A program made the position numbers and the translations under genes. Shown piece after piece: positions 16,822 to 26,112 of a DNA stretch of 48,951 nt. The notes below the pieces were generated by a model. The model was not told where the DNA came from. It worked only from the letters and a program-made list of their open reading frames with translations, and did no database searches. The number at the start of each line of letters is the position of its first letter. Positions within the stretch are counted from its first letter, which is position 1. The DNA comes from Bacteroidia bacterium. Lineage in GTDB: Bacteria > Bacteroidota > Bacteroidia > Chitinophagales > Saprospiraceae. Location of the stretch: positions 1 through 48,951 of the forward strand of contig JAUIKE010000047.1 in NCBI GenBank assembly GCA_030430845.1, read 5' to 3'.

Positions 16822-17955
16822 TTAGATTTGGAAAGAAGATTCTGTTAATAGATCTACTATTCTTTGACTGGCTTTCCCATCACCATAAGGATTCTGGCCA
16901 TTTAGTGCTTCAGAATTACCTAGAAAAGAGTTAAACTCCTTAATGATTAAGTTCTTGTCACTACCTACGAGAACAGCCATTTTCTGTTCCACTCCCTCCA
17001 TTCGTTCTGAATTCTCTCTCATTACAATTACCGGAGTGCCGAAAGAGGGGGCTTCTTCCTGGATCCCTCCTGAGTCTGATAGGATAACTCCAGACTGATC
17101 AATAAGCTTAAGAAGGTCAAAGTAATTAACAGGAGGGATTAAAACGGCATTTGATCTTTTGTTGATGTTAGAAGCTTCTATGACCTGTTTTACCTTTGGA
17201 TTAGGGTGGCTGACCCAAATGAAATAAGTATCCGGATGTTCACCAATTAAATAATCAACTGCCTGAATTATTTTTTCTAAGTTTTCCCCATGATTTTCCC
17301 GGCGGTGGCAGGTTATCAGCACCTTTTTAGATCCTGGCGGAATTTTTCTCAATTTATTATTGTCGTAGGAATGATTTAAAAAAGACGGTTTGTTTTTGAT
17401 ATACTCTAGTGCGTCAACAACTGTATTCCCCACCACTTTTATGGAGCTTTCATCAATGCCTTCCTCAATCAAATGTTTTCTTGAACGCTCCGTTGGTGCG
17501 AGGTGCAAATGAGCAGTGATAGAGGCTACCTTTCTGTTGAACTCCTCTGGAAATGGACTAAGTAAATTAAAACTGCGTAGACCGGCTTCCAAGTGGACGA
17601 ATTTAATGTGATTGTAAAACGCGACCATGGACGAAGCTAGCACTGTAGTTGTATCGCCCTGTGCGAAAATAATTTCAGGTTTTTTATCTTTTGTGTCAAC
17701 GTAGCCCTGAATTTGTAATAAAGCCCTGGACGTTAATTCAGTAAGATTTTGACCGGCTCTCATGATATCCAGAGAAACATCTGGTTTTATGCCGAATGTA
17801 TCCCAAAAAGGTTCTAAGAGATCTTTGTGTTGAGCAGTATTGATGACTTCAAAATATTTGTCAAGCTTTCTTTTTTGCATTTCCAAGATCACTGGTGCAA
17901 CCTTTATTAATTCAGGTCTGGTACCAATGATAAAGGCTATTTTGATATTATCCAC
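16822..17955 (-). CDS. wecB: UDP-N-acetylglucosamine 2-epimerase (non-hydrolysing)
   Basis: Interconverts UDP-GlcNAc and UDP-ManNAc, or in the WbpI branch the 3-acetamido-uronic acid equivalents. The 377-residue protein is full length and has FIIGTRPELIKVAPVI, FAQGDTTTVLAS, FVHLEAGLRSFNLLSPFPEE, VLITCHRRENHGEN and LSDSGGIQEEAPSFGTPVI, all hallmarks of the family. With the dehydrogenase, oxidoreductase, aminotransferase and acetyltransferase genes at 32-45 kb it could complete a UDP-ManNAc3NAcA pathway (WbpI role), or supply UDP-ManNAc(A) separately (WecB role). Sequence alone does not separate these, so the symbol is provisional. Confidence 0.88.
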   Translation of the reverse strand: MDNIKIAFIIGTRPELIKVAPVILEMQKRKLDKYFEVINTAQHKDLLEPFWDTFGIKPDVSLDIMRAGQNLTELTSRALLQIQGYVDTKDKKPEIIFAQGDTTTVLASSMVAFYNHIKFVHLEAGLRSFNLLSPFPEEFNRKVASITAHLHLAPTERSRKHLIEEGIDESSIKVVGNTVVDALEYIKNKPSFLNHSYDNNKLRKIPPGSKKVLITCHRRENHGENLEKIIQAVDYLIGEHPDTYFIWVSHPNPKVKQVIEASNINKRSNAVLIPPVNYFDLLKLIDQSGVILSDSGGIQEEAPSFGTPVIVMRENSERMEGVEQKMAVLVGSDKNLIIKEFNSFLGNSEALNGQNPYGDGKASQRIVDLLTESSFQI

Positions 17956-18010
17956 GCAATTTATTGATTTAGGTTTGTGAGAGGTTCTTGAGGTTTTCTA
18001 CTGTAGATTT

Positions 18011-19165
18011 CTATGCCAACATTTGATCAAATTGGTCCAGATACTTGGAGATATGAAAGTTGCTTTTGAAGTAGTCCATGAGTTGAAATTTACTGCTTTC
18101 ATCATTTGCCTCATCGATTCCTTTAATGGCATTAAGGACTTCTTTCTGATTATCCATATCAATTAATCTACCTAAACATCTATGACTAAATAAAGGAGTT
18201 AAGCCTGGCAGCGGGTGAGCCATTACCGGAATACCATATGACCAATATTCATATAGCTTATTAGGGGCACAAAAGCGATGATTCAACGAAACATCTTTAT
18301 ACAGGATAACTCCAATATCTATTTTCCTGTAATGCTTATCTAGTTCCTTATGGGGAATTTGCCCTATTACTTTTATATTATTTAAGGCATAAGAATTGAT
18401 CAATTCCAGTACTTCTTCTTTAAGGAAACCAATGAAGTGAATTTCGAATTTTTCTTTAGGTAATGATTTGATTGCCTCTAAAAATGCTTTTATGTAATGA
18501 TCCATTCCCACATTTCCAATATGGCCAATAATGGTCTTTTCCTGGCTAGAAGCATTTTCTTTTAGGGCAATTTGATTATTATTTGAATTAGGCATTATAA
18601 GGGTATGTGTCTTTTCATTCACAGGAAAGACTTCTTTAAAATAAGCCAGCCGGTTTTGTTCAGGCATTATAATAATGTCTATTCGATCAGATTTTTTTGC
18701 TGAAAAGTTAAACAAGAAACGATCTATCCTATTAGCTCTGGATGGTTCAAAGAGTTCAATTTGATGATAAATAATCTTTAGACGGAACCATTTTTTGAAT
18801 AAAAGCCCCAATGATAATATAAACCAATCAATGGTATAGATTACGATCTTGTTTTTTCTTTTGTTTAGCAATACTCTGGACAAGAATATCAGTGACCACA
18901 AGTATTTTCGCAACTTCTGAAAAAAACTCTGACTGTTCAAAGCCTTGTAATCTTTGAACTTGATGAGACTGAAATGACTGTCAGAATGTTGAAAAAAGTT
19001 GGAATAGCTTTCTACGTCACAGTGGAAGCTTATTGTTTCTCCCTTCTCATTAAAATAATTAAAAATATATTGGATGATAGGGATGCCCGTAAAGTTATAT
19101 GCAGAAGCAAATAAAAAAGTAGGTTTTATAAAAGCTGGTTTTCCGGTTTTTTTTTCTGACAACAT
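18011..19165 (-). CDS. GT4-type glycosyltransferase
   Basis: A 384-residue protein with a GT-B-like plan. The acceptor domain has FLFASAYNFTGIPIIQYIFN and RLKIIYHQIELFEPSRANR. The donor domain has TIIGHIGNVGMDHYIKAFL and HRFCAPNKLYEYWSYGIPVMAHP, the latter carrying the E-x-W-x-G-IPV form of the donor motif. A hydrophobic stretch around residues 105-125 (FIL SLGLLF) may contact the membrane. AT-rich. No specific sugar can be assigned. Confidence 0.82.
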   Translation of the reverse strand: MLSEKKTGKPAFIKPTFLFASAYNFTGIPIIQYIFNYFNEKGETISFHCDVESYSNFFQHSDSHFSLIKFKDYKALNSQSFFQKLRKYLWSLIFLSRVLLNKRKNKIVIYTIDWFILSLGLLFKKWFRLKIIYHQIELFEPSRANRIDRFLFNFSAKKSDRIDIIIMPEQNRLAYFKEVFPVNEKTHTLIMPNSNNNQIALKENASSQEKTIIGHIGNVGMDHYIKAFLEAIKSLPKEKFEIHFIGFLKEEVLELINSYALNNIKVIGQIPHKELDKHYRKIDIGVILYKDVSLNHRFCAPNKLYEYWSYGIPVMAHPLPGLTPLFSHRCLGRLIDMDNQKEVLNAIKGIDEANDESSKFQLMDYFKSNFHISKYLDQFDQMLA

Positions 19166-19197
19166 GTCTGGAGTATAGTAATAAGTTTTTAGGGGAC

Positions 19198-20157
19198 CTA
19201 TCTAAACATTTTGGATACCCTGGCTTTAACTTTCAAGGCAGCTAAAAAGCCTATAAAATTGGATAAAAGCTGAAAGTATTTACCTCCAACTTTTGGTTGA
19301 TCCTTTACTCTAAGTCTTTTAATATCATTAAGGGCTCCTTTTGCCAGATCTGGATAAAGGTGATAGTACCAGTAAATAAAATTCATGTAATTGGAGGCAC
19401 AAGCAAGTCTGACAGCGTCATCATCTCTTTGAACTCTCATATGCTTTTCATTAAGTCTGTAACTTTTTAGGATATCAGCTGCAGCATCATAGGATTTCTG
19501 TTGACTTATATTACTTTTTTGAGGTTTTCTATAGTATAGTTTAGCTTCTTTTACAAACTTGAGCGTTTGAGCCTGAAGTAGAATTCTACAAAAGAATTCG
19601 CCATCTTGATTAATAGAGAGGCTTTCGTCCCAATATCCTGCCAGTTCAATAAGTGGCCGAGGCGTGAGCCAACAGGAAGTCACCATCATCCCTTTACCAG
19701 ACCATGCATCTATTAGCCATTGAGTGGGGTCTTCATAATCTTTCCATGTCCCATTGGAAGAAAAAGTGGCGTCCTTGGTATCATCTGTGAAGTGAGTCCA
19801 CCCACAAAAAGCTACCGTTCTAGGAAAATCTTGTTCAATAGCTTTATACTGTGCTTTTATTTTATTCTCCGATAGAATATCGTCTGCGTCTAAAAACTGG
19901 ATATATTCGCCACTAGACAGGCGATAGCCATAGTTTCTGGCCGAATTAGCTCCTTTACCTGTATTTGCTAATAGTTTGATAATTGGATAATCCTTTGCTA
20001 CTTCATTTACAATTTCCCAGGTATTATCCGTAGAATGATCATCAACGATTATTATTTCATGTAAAATACTTAGATCCTGTTTCAGACAACTCTCAATCGT
20101 AGGCAGGATCACCTCCTTTACATTATAGGCAGGAATAATTATCGACACTTTATTCAT
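19198..20157 (-). CDS. Family 2 glycosyltransferase (tandem paralogue A)
   Basis: A 319-residue GT-A enzyme: KVSIIIPAYNVKEVILPTIE, IIIVDDHSTDNTW, GKGANSARNYGYRLSSGEYI and the metal motif QFLDADDILSE, then WDESLSINQDGEFFCRILL. It is a clear paralogue of the next upstream gene (20154-21128), sharing DAW, NQDGE and YYRKP blocks across its length. The two overlap as ATGA at 20154-20157. The pair probably adds successive or alternative sugars. Confidence 0.9.
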   Translation of the reverse strand: MNKVSIIIPAYNVKEVILPTIESCLKQDLSILHEIIIVDDHSTDNTWEIVNEVAKDYPIIKLLANTGKGANSARNYGYRLSSGEYIQFLDADDILSENKIKAQYKAIEQDFPRTVAFCGWTHFTDDTKDATFSSNGTWKDYEDPTQWLIDAWSGKGMMVTSCWLTPRPLIELAGYWDESLSINQDGEFFCRILLQAQTLKFVKEAKLYYRKPQKSNISQQKSYDAAADILKSYRLNEKHMRVQRDDDAVRLACASNYMNFIYWYYHLYPDLAKGALNDIKRLRVKDQPKVGGKYFQLLSNFIGFLAALKVKARVSKMFR

Positions 20158-21128
20158 AAATCAGCCTGGCTACTTATTTTATTATTGAGCCACTTTTTTA
20201 AGGCTAAAGTTTTTTTGAAGCCCAAAACTTGAGAAAATAGCTGAAAAACTTTGCCTCCGGCAAGCGGCTTATTTTTGATGTTGAGGTTTAAAAGTCTTTC
20301 TTCAGCCTTGTCAGCCAATTGAGGATACCTCGAAAACGTCTGATAGATGAAATTCACATAGTTGTGTGCACAGGCCGTTCTGACTTCTATGCTATCCATG
20401 ATCGATCTTATTTGTTCCTCATAACTGATGTAGCTTTGAAGGAGTGATAGTTGATGACGTAAACTATTTTGAGTGCTAAGGTTTTGAGGTCCTGGTTTGC
20501 GATAGTATACATGGGACTCTTCAACGAAAAGAATCTTCTCCGCTTTGAGAATGACTCTTGCGAAATATTCACCGTCCTGATTCTTGAGTAAGTTCTCATT
20601 CCATGGTCCTGCTTCTGATAAAAGCTTTTTAGGACACAACCAACTGGAAGAAGCCATCATCTGACCATTCGTCCATGCATCTATTAGCCATCGGATGGGG
20701 GTATCATAATCTTGCCAAAGTATGTTTGAGTTGAATGATGCTTCCTTAGTGTTGTCCTTAAAATGTGCCCAGGGACAGTTGGCAATGGTTCGATGAGATG
20801 CTCGTTTGAGGCCACAGATTTGAAGACTGATCTTGTTTTTTGACAGGAGGTCATCTGCATCCAGGAACTGAATATAATTTCCACTTGATTGGACCAATCC
20901 ATAATTTCTGGCACAGTTAGCTCCTTTTTTGGGGTTTATAAGTAATTTGATTTTTGAGTGCTTTTTGGTGTAAGAATCAACGAGGCTTCTGCTATTGTCT
21001 GTAGAATGATCATCAATAACAAGGATCTCTCTTATCAAGTCATCCTTTTGAGCTAAACAACTATCGAGAGTTGCTGAAATGTGTTGTTTTGCATTATACA
21101 TCGGTATGATGATCGAAACTTCACTCAT
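20154..21128 (-). CDS. Family 2 glycosyltransferase (tandem paralogue B)
   Basis: A 324-residue GT-A enzyme: EVSIIIPMYNAKQHISATLD, ILVIDDHSTDNSR, KKGANCARNYGLVQSSGNYI, QFLDADDLLSKNK and WNENLLKNQDGEYFARVIL. It is similar along its length to the gene at 19198-20157, consistent with tandem duplication followed by divergence. It overlaps the upstream sulfotransferase pseudogene by 8 bp. Specificity unknown. Confidence 0.9.
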   Translation of the reverse strand: MSEVSIIIPMYNAKQHISATLDSCLAQKDDLIREILVIDDHSTDNSRSLVDSYTKKHSKIKLLINPKKGANCARNYGLVQSSGNYIQFLDADDLLSKNKISLQICGLKRASHRTIANCPWAHFKDNTKEASFNSNILWQDYDTPIRWLIDAWTNGQMMASSSWLCPKKLLSEAGPWNENLLKNQDGEYFARVILKAEKILFVEESHVYYRKPGPQNLSTQNSLRHQLSLLQSYISYEEQIRSIMDSIEVRTACAHNYVNFIYQTFSRYPQLADKAEERLLNLNIKNKPLAGGKVFQLFSQVLGFKKTLALKKWLNNKISSQADL

Positions 21129-21779
21129 CTTTATTCCGGTAGCCTAAAAAAGTCAAATATTCAGAAAGCTCTTTTTCAATATAATCCAATTGTTGACCTG
21201 AGAAAAAGTGCTCATAGGAATTTGGCTTTCCAAGATAGCTCGATATATGATTACCATGCCATTGAGTGACAGCATCATGATCATTAAAACCAGCCAGTTT
21301 ACTTATCTTTTTTTCATAAACATTTTTGACCCTATATTTTTCTTTCAAATAGGCCCTTTTGGTAGCTGGAATCTCAATATTAAAGTAGGATTCTATGGAA
21401 TCAAAGATCAAATCAAAATCTTCATAAAAATCCTCATATTTTAGTTTTAAGACATAAGGATGATTAAAAACGCTCACTAGGTCATCCAAACCATATTTTT
21501 TTAATGCCTTTATCTGCTCATAAATATTAACTTCCGTAGGCTTCATGTCATACCTTTGCATGGAAGACCTCAGGCAGTCGATAGGATTTCGATAGGTAAT
21601 AACCACTCTGGCTTTTGGATCTTTCCTGATTTGGATATTGTGCCTTTTTAAGACATTTCTGTATGGAAATACATCTAGCAATATTTTATGTACAAGTGTT
21701 TACCACTCCTTATTGGGCTAAACTGAATGACTTTATAAGAGCTTAATCGTCGTAGTTTGGCTTTTACTTTTAGAAGCAT
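21121..21779 (-). pseudogene. Sulfotransferase, frameshifted near its N-terminus
   Basis: The open frame from 21681 lacks the cofactor loop, but the DNA just upstream supplies it in another frame. From the ATG at 21779 it reads MLLKVKAKLRRLSSYKVIQF then SPIRSGK, and slips near 21700 to continue TLVHKILLDVFPYRNVLKRH. One inserted base would give SPIRSGxTLVHKIL, a typical 5'-phosphosulfate loop. Downstream, RVVITYRNPIDCLRSSMQRY is the 3'-phosphate-binding motif. The intact gene would encode about 219 residues. The break lies in a short A run on the coding strand (AAA, 21699-21701), so sequencing error is possible, as is phase variation or true loss. Confidence 0.75.
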
Positions 21780-21838
21780 ATTGGGTGCAGAGTTTTTGTA
21801 TAATACATGGGGAATTATGGGAACCCTTCCCGCTCCCC

Positions 21839-23122
21839 TCATTGATCTGAAGTGGATTTGTAGAGTTTTTGATAGACCTTAATCAAATTTTCAGTCTGGA
21901 CCTTAACATCAAATCGATCTTTTAGAAACTTTAATCCCTCAACTCCCATCTGCGTTATGAGTTCAGGTTGGTCAACGAACTTGATAATGGCTTCGTGAAT
22001 GCCTTTTGCGTTTTTTTCTTCCACCAGAAAGCCCGACTTACCTGGTAAAAAGCCTTCTGGAATTCCTCCAGCCTTACTTCCAATTACCGGAATTCCGCAT
22101 GCTTGAGCTTCCTGGAGGACGAGGCCTTGTGCTTCGGCATTTCCATCTTTTGTTGTTATGCTTGGGAGAATGAATAAATGAGTCTTCTTATACAAATGAA
22201 TTAGCTCTTGTTGAGGTTTGTAACCTAAGAGGGCAACTTGCTCCTCTAGTTGGTTAGCCTTAATTAGATTAGTTAACTCTGTTTTTAATGGCCCCTCTCC
22301 AACAATACTATACCGGAATTTAACATCAGGATGACTTCTTTTTAGCAATTCCATGGCTGAAATACTGTACTGTAGCCCCTTCACTTCCCTCAAACTAGCT
22401 ACTGAAAGAATTTCGAGTGTTTCATTGCGGGCATATCGTTTTTTCTTAAATGGAAAATCCTTTATGTCAATACAGGAATGGATAATGTTTATTTTAGTAG
22501 AATCAAAGCCAAGTTTGACGGCGTTATTTTTTGTGTAGTCAGTGTTGGCTGAAAAAGCATCGCCTTTTTTAATAAGAAAGTCGTAATAGTCTGATTCTAC
22601 CCTTTTGGGAAGATCATTAATGCCATATCCTCTGAAAGACGTAAAAACTTTTCCATTTAAAATGCCTAAGTCTCGAAGGATACAACCCCAGATTCCCATG
22701 GGAGCAAACTGACAATGAATAATGTCATAATTTTCGTGCAATCCTAATAAGGGGTAGACGGCAAAAATTACTCGGAATGCTTTCCTGGTTCTCCCATATT
22801 CTTTTTTGAATAGAGCATTTCGAAAAACTCTGGGATATTTCACCAGTGTAAAAAAGGAGCGCCTGAAACCTTCCCATCTCCAATAAATGGCATTGAGGAT
22901 TCTCGGGCTGTTGTCAAGGTTGGGAACTTCGCCCAAAAAAAAGGTTTTCTCTAATAATTTATAATCCAGGATTTTTTTGTGAAGTTGATTAGCATCGATT
23001 TTCCCTTTATTGAGCGCAAATATTTTTACCTGTACACCCGCGTCTATTAAACCACAGATTTGATTTAAAACAGGTACTTCTGTTTTTGAAGGAAAAGTTT
23101 CTATAAGAATAGCCACTCTCAT
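21839..23122 (-). CDS. GT4-type glycosyltransferase (colanic-acid WcaL-like)
   Basis: A 427-residue GT-B enzyme. The start MRVAILIETFPSKTEVPVLNQ followed by GLIDAGVQVKIFALNKG is typical of the WcaL/ExoL-like branch. HCQFAPMGIWGCILRDLG, TSFRGYGINDLPKR and IIHSCIDIKDFPFKK lie in the middle. The donor domain has ILSVASLREVKGLQYSI and DGNAEAQGLVLQEAQACGIPVIG with GSKAGGIPEG. Full length. It is separated from the sulfotransferase pseudogene by about 60 bp. Confidence 0.92.
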   Translation of the reverse strand: MRVAILIETFPSKTEVPVLNQICGLIDAGVQVKIFALNKGKIDANQLHKKILDYKLLEKTFFLGEVPNLDNSPRILNAIYWRWEGFRRSFFTLVKYPRVFRNALFKKEYGRTRKAFRVIFAVYPLLGLHENYDIIHCQFAPMGIWGCILRDLGILNGKVFTSFRGYGINDLPKRVESDYYDFLIKKGDAFSANTDYTKNNAVKLGFDSTKINIIHSCIDIKDFPFKKKRYARNETLEILSVASLREVKGLQYSISAMELLKRSHPDVKFRYSIVGEGPLKTELTNLIKANQLEEQVALLGYKPQQELIHLYKKTHLFILPSITTKDGNAEAQGLVLQEAQACGIPVIGSKAGGIPEGFLPGKSGFLVEEKNAKGIHEAIIKFVDQPELITQMGVEGLKFLKDRFDVKVQTENLIKVYQKLYKSTSDQ

Positions 23123-23171
23123 CTAACAAATACGGAAAAAGTTTTTTGAAACAGACTTTTGATATACTGCA

Positions 23172-24263
23172 TTATGGGTTAACTTTGGTTTTGATCAGTT
23201 GCTGATAGAATTTCTTATGCATTAGACCAATTTGCTTTAAATTACAATGGTTTGCTGCCCAGTTGAAATTTTTTGCTCCATATCCCTCTAAAGCCAGTTT
23301 TATACCTTTCTGCATGGCATTTTGGATGCTGGTGTAATCCTTTGGATCAAATACAGGATTGCCTGTCTGCCTCAATATTTCTCCTATGTTGCCGTTATCT
23401 GGGCCGATAACTACCTTCCCAAAGGTGAAACCGAGTGGAATATTACCGGAATTCAACTGATCGATCCTTTGAATGATCAGTACATCTGCTGCATTTAGAT
23501 AAAGTTGAATCTCTTCTGATGGGACGAATTGGTCTCTTATGTTGATCCTTTTGAATCGGTAATAATTGTAACTAAAAAATCGGGCGAGTACTCTTCTTAC
23601 ATATCTTAATGGATACCTTCTAATGCTTTCTCTTGCAATTTCAGTTAAAATACCATTGCTGAAAACTAATTTTTTACTTTTCACCTGACAATTTAGAAAG
23701 CTGCTTATAACCATATCTTGCTCTTCCCTTTCTCTAATATTGCCGAAAACAAGGAATACCCTGTCTTTGTCAGAAAGCCCTAATCTTTTTCGAGAGTTGG
23801 ATCTTGTGGTATTATTGGAAAGGTCTTTGTACCACGGATGCGGGATAACGGCATGTTCACAATCCGTCAGATCCGGATATCTTAGCCGGAACTCCTTCTG
23901 ACTGAAAGAACTAAAGTGTATAATGCCATCTGCTTTTTGATAAACAGTACGGTATAGTTCTTTATTAAGCGGGAAGTAAGTATGGGGTTCGTAGTTATGT
24001 CTGGTGACAATAATTTTGCTTCCTCTTTTTTTCCAGCCGGCCAGCCTTTGCTCTAAATCACTTAAATTTTTGATGGTCGGTTCTTTCCAGAGAAGTAGCG
24101 ACTCGGGCCATTGGATATGTATGATGTCAAAATGTGAAATGTGGTCTTCCCAAAAGGTGGAAAAAGAGCTGTGTACATCCTGCCCAGCTTCTTTGAGTCC
24201 ACGCAGAAAATTATCGGTTACGCTGTTGGGGCGATTGGGATCTATGGCGAATAGGACTTTCAC
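23172..24263 (-). CDS. Putative GT-B glycosyltransferase
   Basis: A 363-residue protein starting MKVLFAIDPNRPNSVTDNFL. The N-terminal domain has FDIIHIQWPESLL and KIIVTRHNYEPHTYFPL. The C-terminal domain has RVFLVFGNIREREEQDMVI and LNSGNIPLGFTFGKVVIGPDNGNIGEIL, a donor-binding pattern with GN-GE replacing the usual E-x7-E. This resembles GumK-like or GT4-like transferases, but the family is uncertain. A 4-bp ATGA overlap with the upstream GT2 (24260-24263) supports translation as a unit. Confidence 0.72.
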   Translation of the reverse strand: MKVLFAIDPNRPNSVTDNFLRGLKEAGQDVHSSFSTFWEDHISHFDIIHIQWPESLLLWKEPTIKNLSDLEQRLAGWKKRGSKIIVTRHNYEPHTYFPLNKELYRTVYQKADGIIHFSSFSQKEFRLRYPDLTDCEHAVIPHPWYKDLSNNTTRSNSRKRLGLSDKDRVFLVFGNIREREEQDMVISSFLNCQVKSKKLVFSNGILTEIARESIRRYPLRYVRRVLARFFSYNYYRFKRINIRDQFVPSEEIQLYLNAADVLIIQRIDQLNSGNIPLGFTFGKVVIGPDNGNIGEILRQTGNPVFDPKDYTSIQNAMQKGIKLALEGYGAKNFNWAANHCNLKQIGLMHKKFYQQLIKTKVNP

Positions 24264-25168
24264 CTTTCAATTACTTTAAATAACTTCTTGATACCTCTGT
24301 ATAATTTACCCGGCATAGAATCCGCCATTCTTTGCCATTTTCCCTTTAGCTCGATGTAGTCGTCCACAAGACGCATTAGATCATGCTGCGCTATTTGTCG
24401 TCCACCGTGTTCAGAAATAACTAAGGCAACTTCTGCAGCTGTTCTTTCCTTTTCTTTTGTTGTTTTTGCCTGGGAATGCCCAACAGCAATAGCTAATTTT
24501 TCTTGAATAGGAGCGAAATTGATTTTTTTGGCCATTCTAAGCCAAAGGGCTACGTCCATACAATATTCTAACTCCAAGTCTAGCGGCCCTGCTTCTTTCC
24601 AAGCCTTCGAAGTAAAGAAGCAGGCAGGTTGCAAAAAATTTCCTTTCCCATCCGGCTTACTTGGATTTCTCCAGTGGTAGAAACTTTCAAGCGATAGGTC
24701 AGAAAGCCATGAGTGATATATTAGATTGCCCATTTCATTTATTTTATCCGCCCTTCCAACCCATGCCTGAACGGCTTTGTCCGTATTATTGACATAAGCT
24801 AAGGCAACTGTTTTTAGAGCACCTGGTAAATAGTAATCATCTGTATTCAGCCAGGATAATATTTCTCCGGTGGCTTTTTCGAAACCACGGTTGATGGCGT
24901 CACTTTGACCGGCATCAGCTTGGCTGGCCCAATAGGTTATTTCAGGATCATATTTTTTTATAATCTCTACGGAACCATCAGTACTCCCTCCGTCCATAAT
25001 TATGAATTCCAGGTTTGGATAGTTCTGAAGCAGTACAGATCTGATAGTTTTCTCTATAAACCGTGCTTGGTTGAAACTTGGAGTGATGATTGAGATTTTG
25101 GGCCAATTGATGCTCTCATTGTACTCAATAGGGCTTTTCTCATTAGTCCATGGCCAGGTGTTTTCCAA
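24260..25168 (-). CDS. Family 2 glycosyltransferase
   Basis: A 302-residue GT-A enzyme: KISIITPSFNQARFIEKTIR, IMDGGSTDGSVEIIKKY, SQADAGQSDAINRGFEKATG and SWLNTDDYYLPGAL (metal motif), then FLQPACFFTSKAWKEAGPLD. This is the classic WcaA-like arrangement with Q-x-DAINRG. The extra N-terminal 20 residues before KISIITP are charged and may not be conserved. It is coupled to the downstream GT gene by an ATGA overlap. Confidence 0.92.
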   Translation of the reverse strand: MENTWPWTNEKSPIEYNESINWPKISIITPSFNQARFIEKTIRSVLLQNYPNLEFIIMDGGSTDGSVEIIKKYDPEITYWASQADAGQSDAINRGFEKATGEILSWLNTDDYYLPGALKTVALAYVNNTDKAVQAWVGRADKINEMGNLIYHSWLSDLSLESFYHWRNPSKPDGKGNFLQPACFFTSKAWKEAGPLDLELEYCMDVALWLRMAKKINFAPIQEKLAIAVGHSQAKTTKEKERTAAEVALVISEHGGRQIAQHDLMRLVDDYIELKGKWQRMADSMPGKLYRGIKKLFKVIER

Positions 25169-25214
25169 ATCTGAATATTATTTAATGACTGCTGCAATCT
25201 GGATTGTAGGAAAA

Positions 25215-26042
25215 TTAGTTTTTATCGGAAAATTTCCACTTTCTCTTTATTTTTTCAATCTCTTCTTCTGAATAGAAATGACGCATATACTTTGAAGTTT
25301 GCATCTGTTCAAAATACCAGTTTGGAAGGCTAAGTTTTTTGAACTGCTTGTAAGTATCTGAATAATTTTTTTCGGCACCTACATTTTCATTACTAATAGC
25401 AAATTCTCCCAGAGACATAAACTCTTTAATCACTTCTTCTTTTATGGAATCCTTCAAATCGTGTTTCATCAAAAGTAGCTCTATATTTCCTTTTTTCATT
25501 GTAATATGCCCAAGAGAAGGGAAAGGATATTCATATACATCAATATCAAAGTGCTCTTTTATGTGTTCATCAAACCACTCTAAAGGTACATGGTGAGGGA
25601 AATCAGAAAGGAAGATATCTTTTAGCTCTTCCATAGAGAAAGTATGATCTTCAAACTCAACCCCGGTGGATCTTTTAAAATTGTGAAAAAAGGAAGAGAT
25701 GTTTCTACCAATGGGTTCTCTTACTAGAGATATTATTTTTATTGATCCCTGGTCTTGTCGGAAATATTGGTAAAGTGCACGAACGCCTGCTTTATAATGT
25801 GTGCTTTCAAAGGTATGGCCGTGGTAAACCTCTCCATCATAATATTTTTTTAGCGATTTATATACACTAGTGGAGGCTACTTTACCCATCTGATAAACAT
25901 AAACAGGCGTTTTTTTACGAATCCTTTCTAAAGCGGCCTGATAGGTTTGGGCAGTACGGCGTTGTGCTATCCAATTACTTGTAATTGGGAGCTGGTCTAG
26001 AAGTCTTAAAAGATTACTTTTTATGTTTTGAGCCATTTTCAA
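25215..26042 (-). CDS. Putative capsular polysaccharide synthesis protein (sulfotransferase-like)
   Basis: A 275-residue protein resembling the putative capsular polysaccharide synthesis family (Pfam NKWYS-type). It has VYVYQMGKVASTSVYKSLKK (47-66), which has the form of a 5'-phosphosulfate loop; HGHTFESTHYKAG (74-86); and LVREPIGRNISSFFHNF (106-122), matching a 3'-phosphate-binding motif. These point to a sulfotransferase fold, although activity for this family is not established to my knowledge. It is the fourth gene of this general fold in the locus, counting from the left end. Confidence 0.7.
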   Translation of the reverse strand: MKMAQNIKSNLLRLLDQLPITSNWIAQRRTAQTYQAALERIRKKTPVYVYQMGKVASTSVYKSLKKYYDGEVYHGHTFESTHYKAGVRALYQYFRQDQGSIKIISLVREPIGRNISSFFHNFKRSTGVEFEDHTFSMEELKDIFLSDFPHHVPLEWFDEHIKEHFDIDVYEYPFPSLGHITMKKGNIELLLMKHDLKDSIKEEVIKEFMSLGEFAISNENVGAEKNYSDTYKQFKKLSLPNWYFEQMQTSKYMRHFYSEEEIEKIKRKWKFSDKN

Positions 26043-26112
26043 AATAATAATTTCAAATTTTACTTTGGAATAATAGTAGAGAGGATAAATGTTGTGGCCT
26101 ATCTGCTATATA

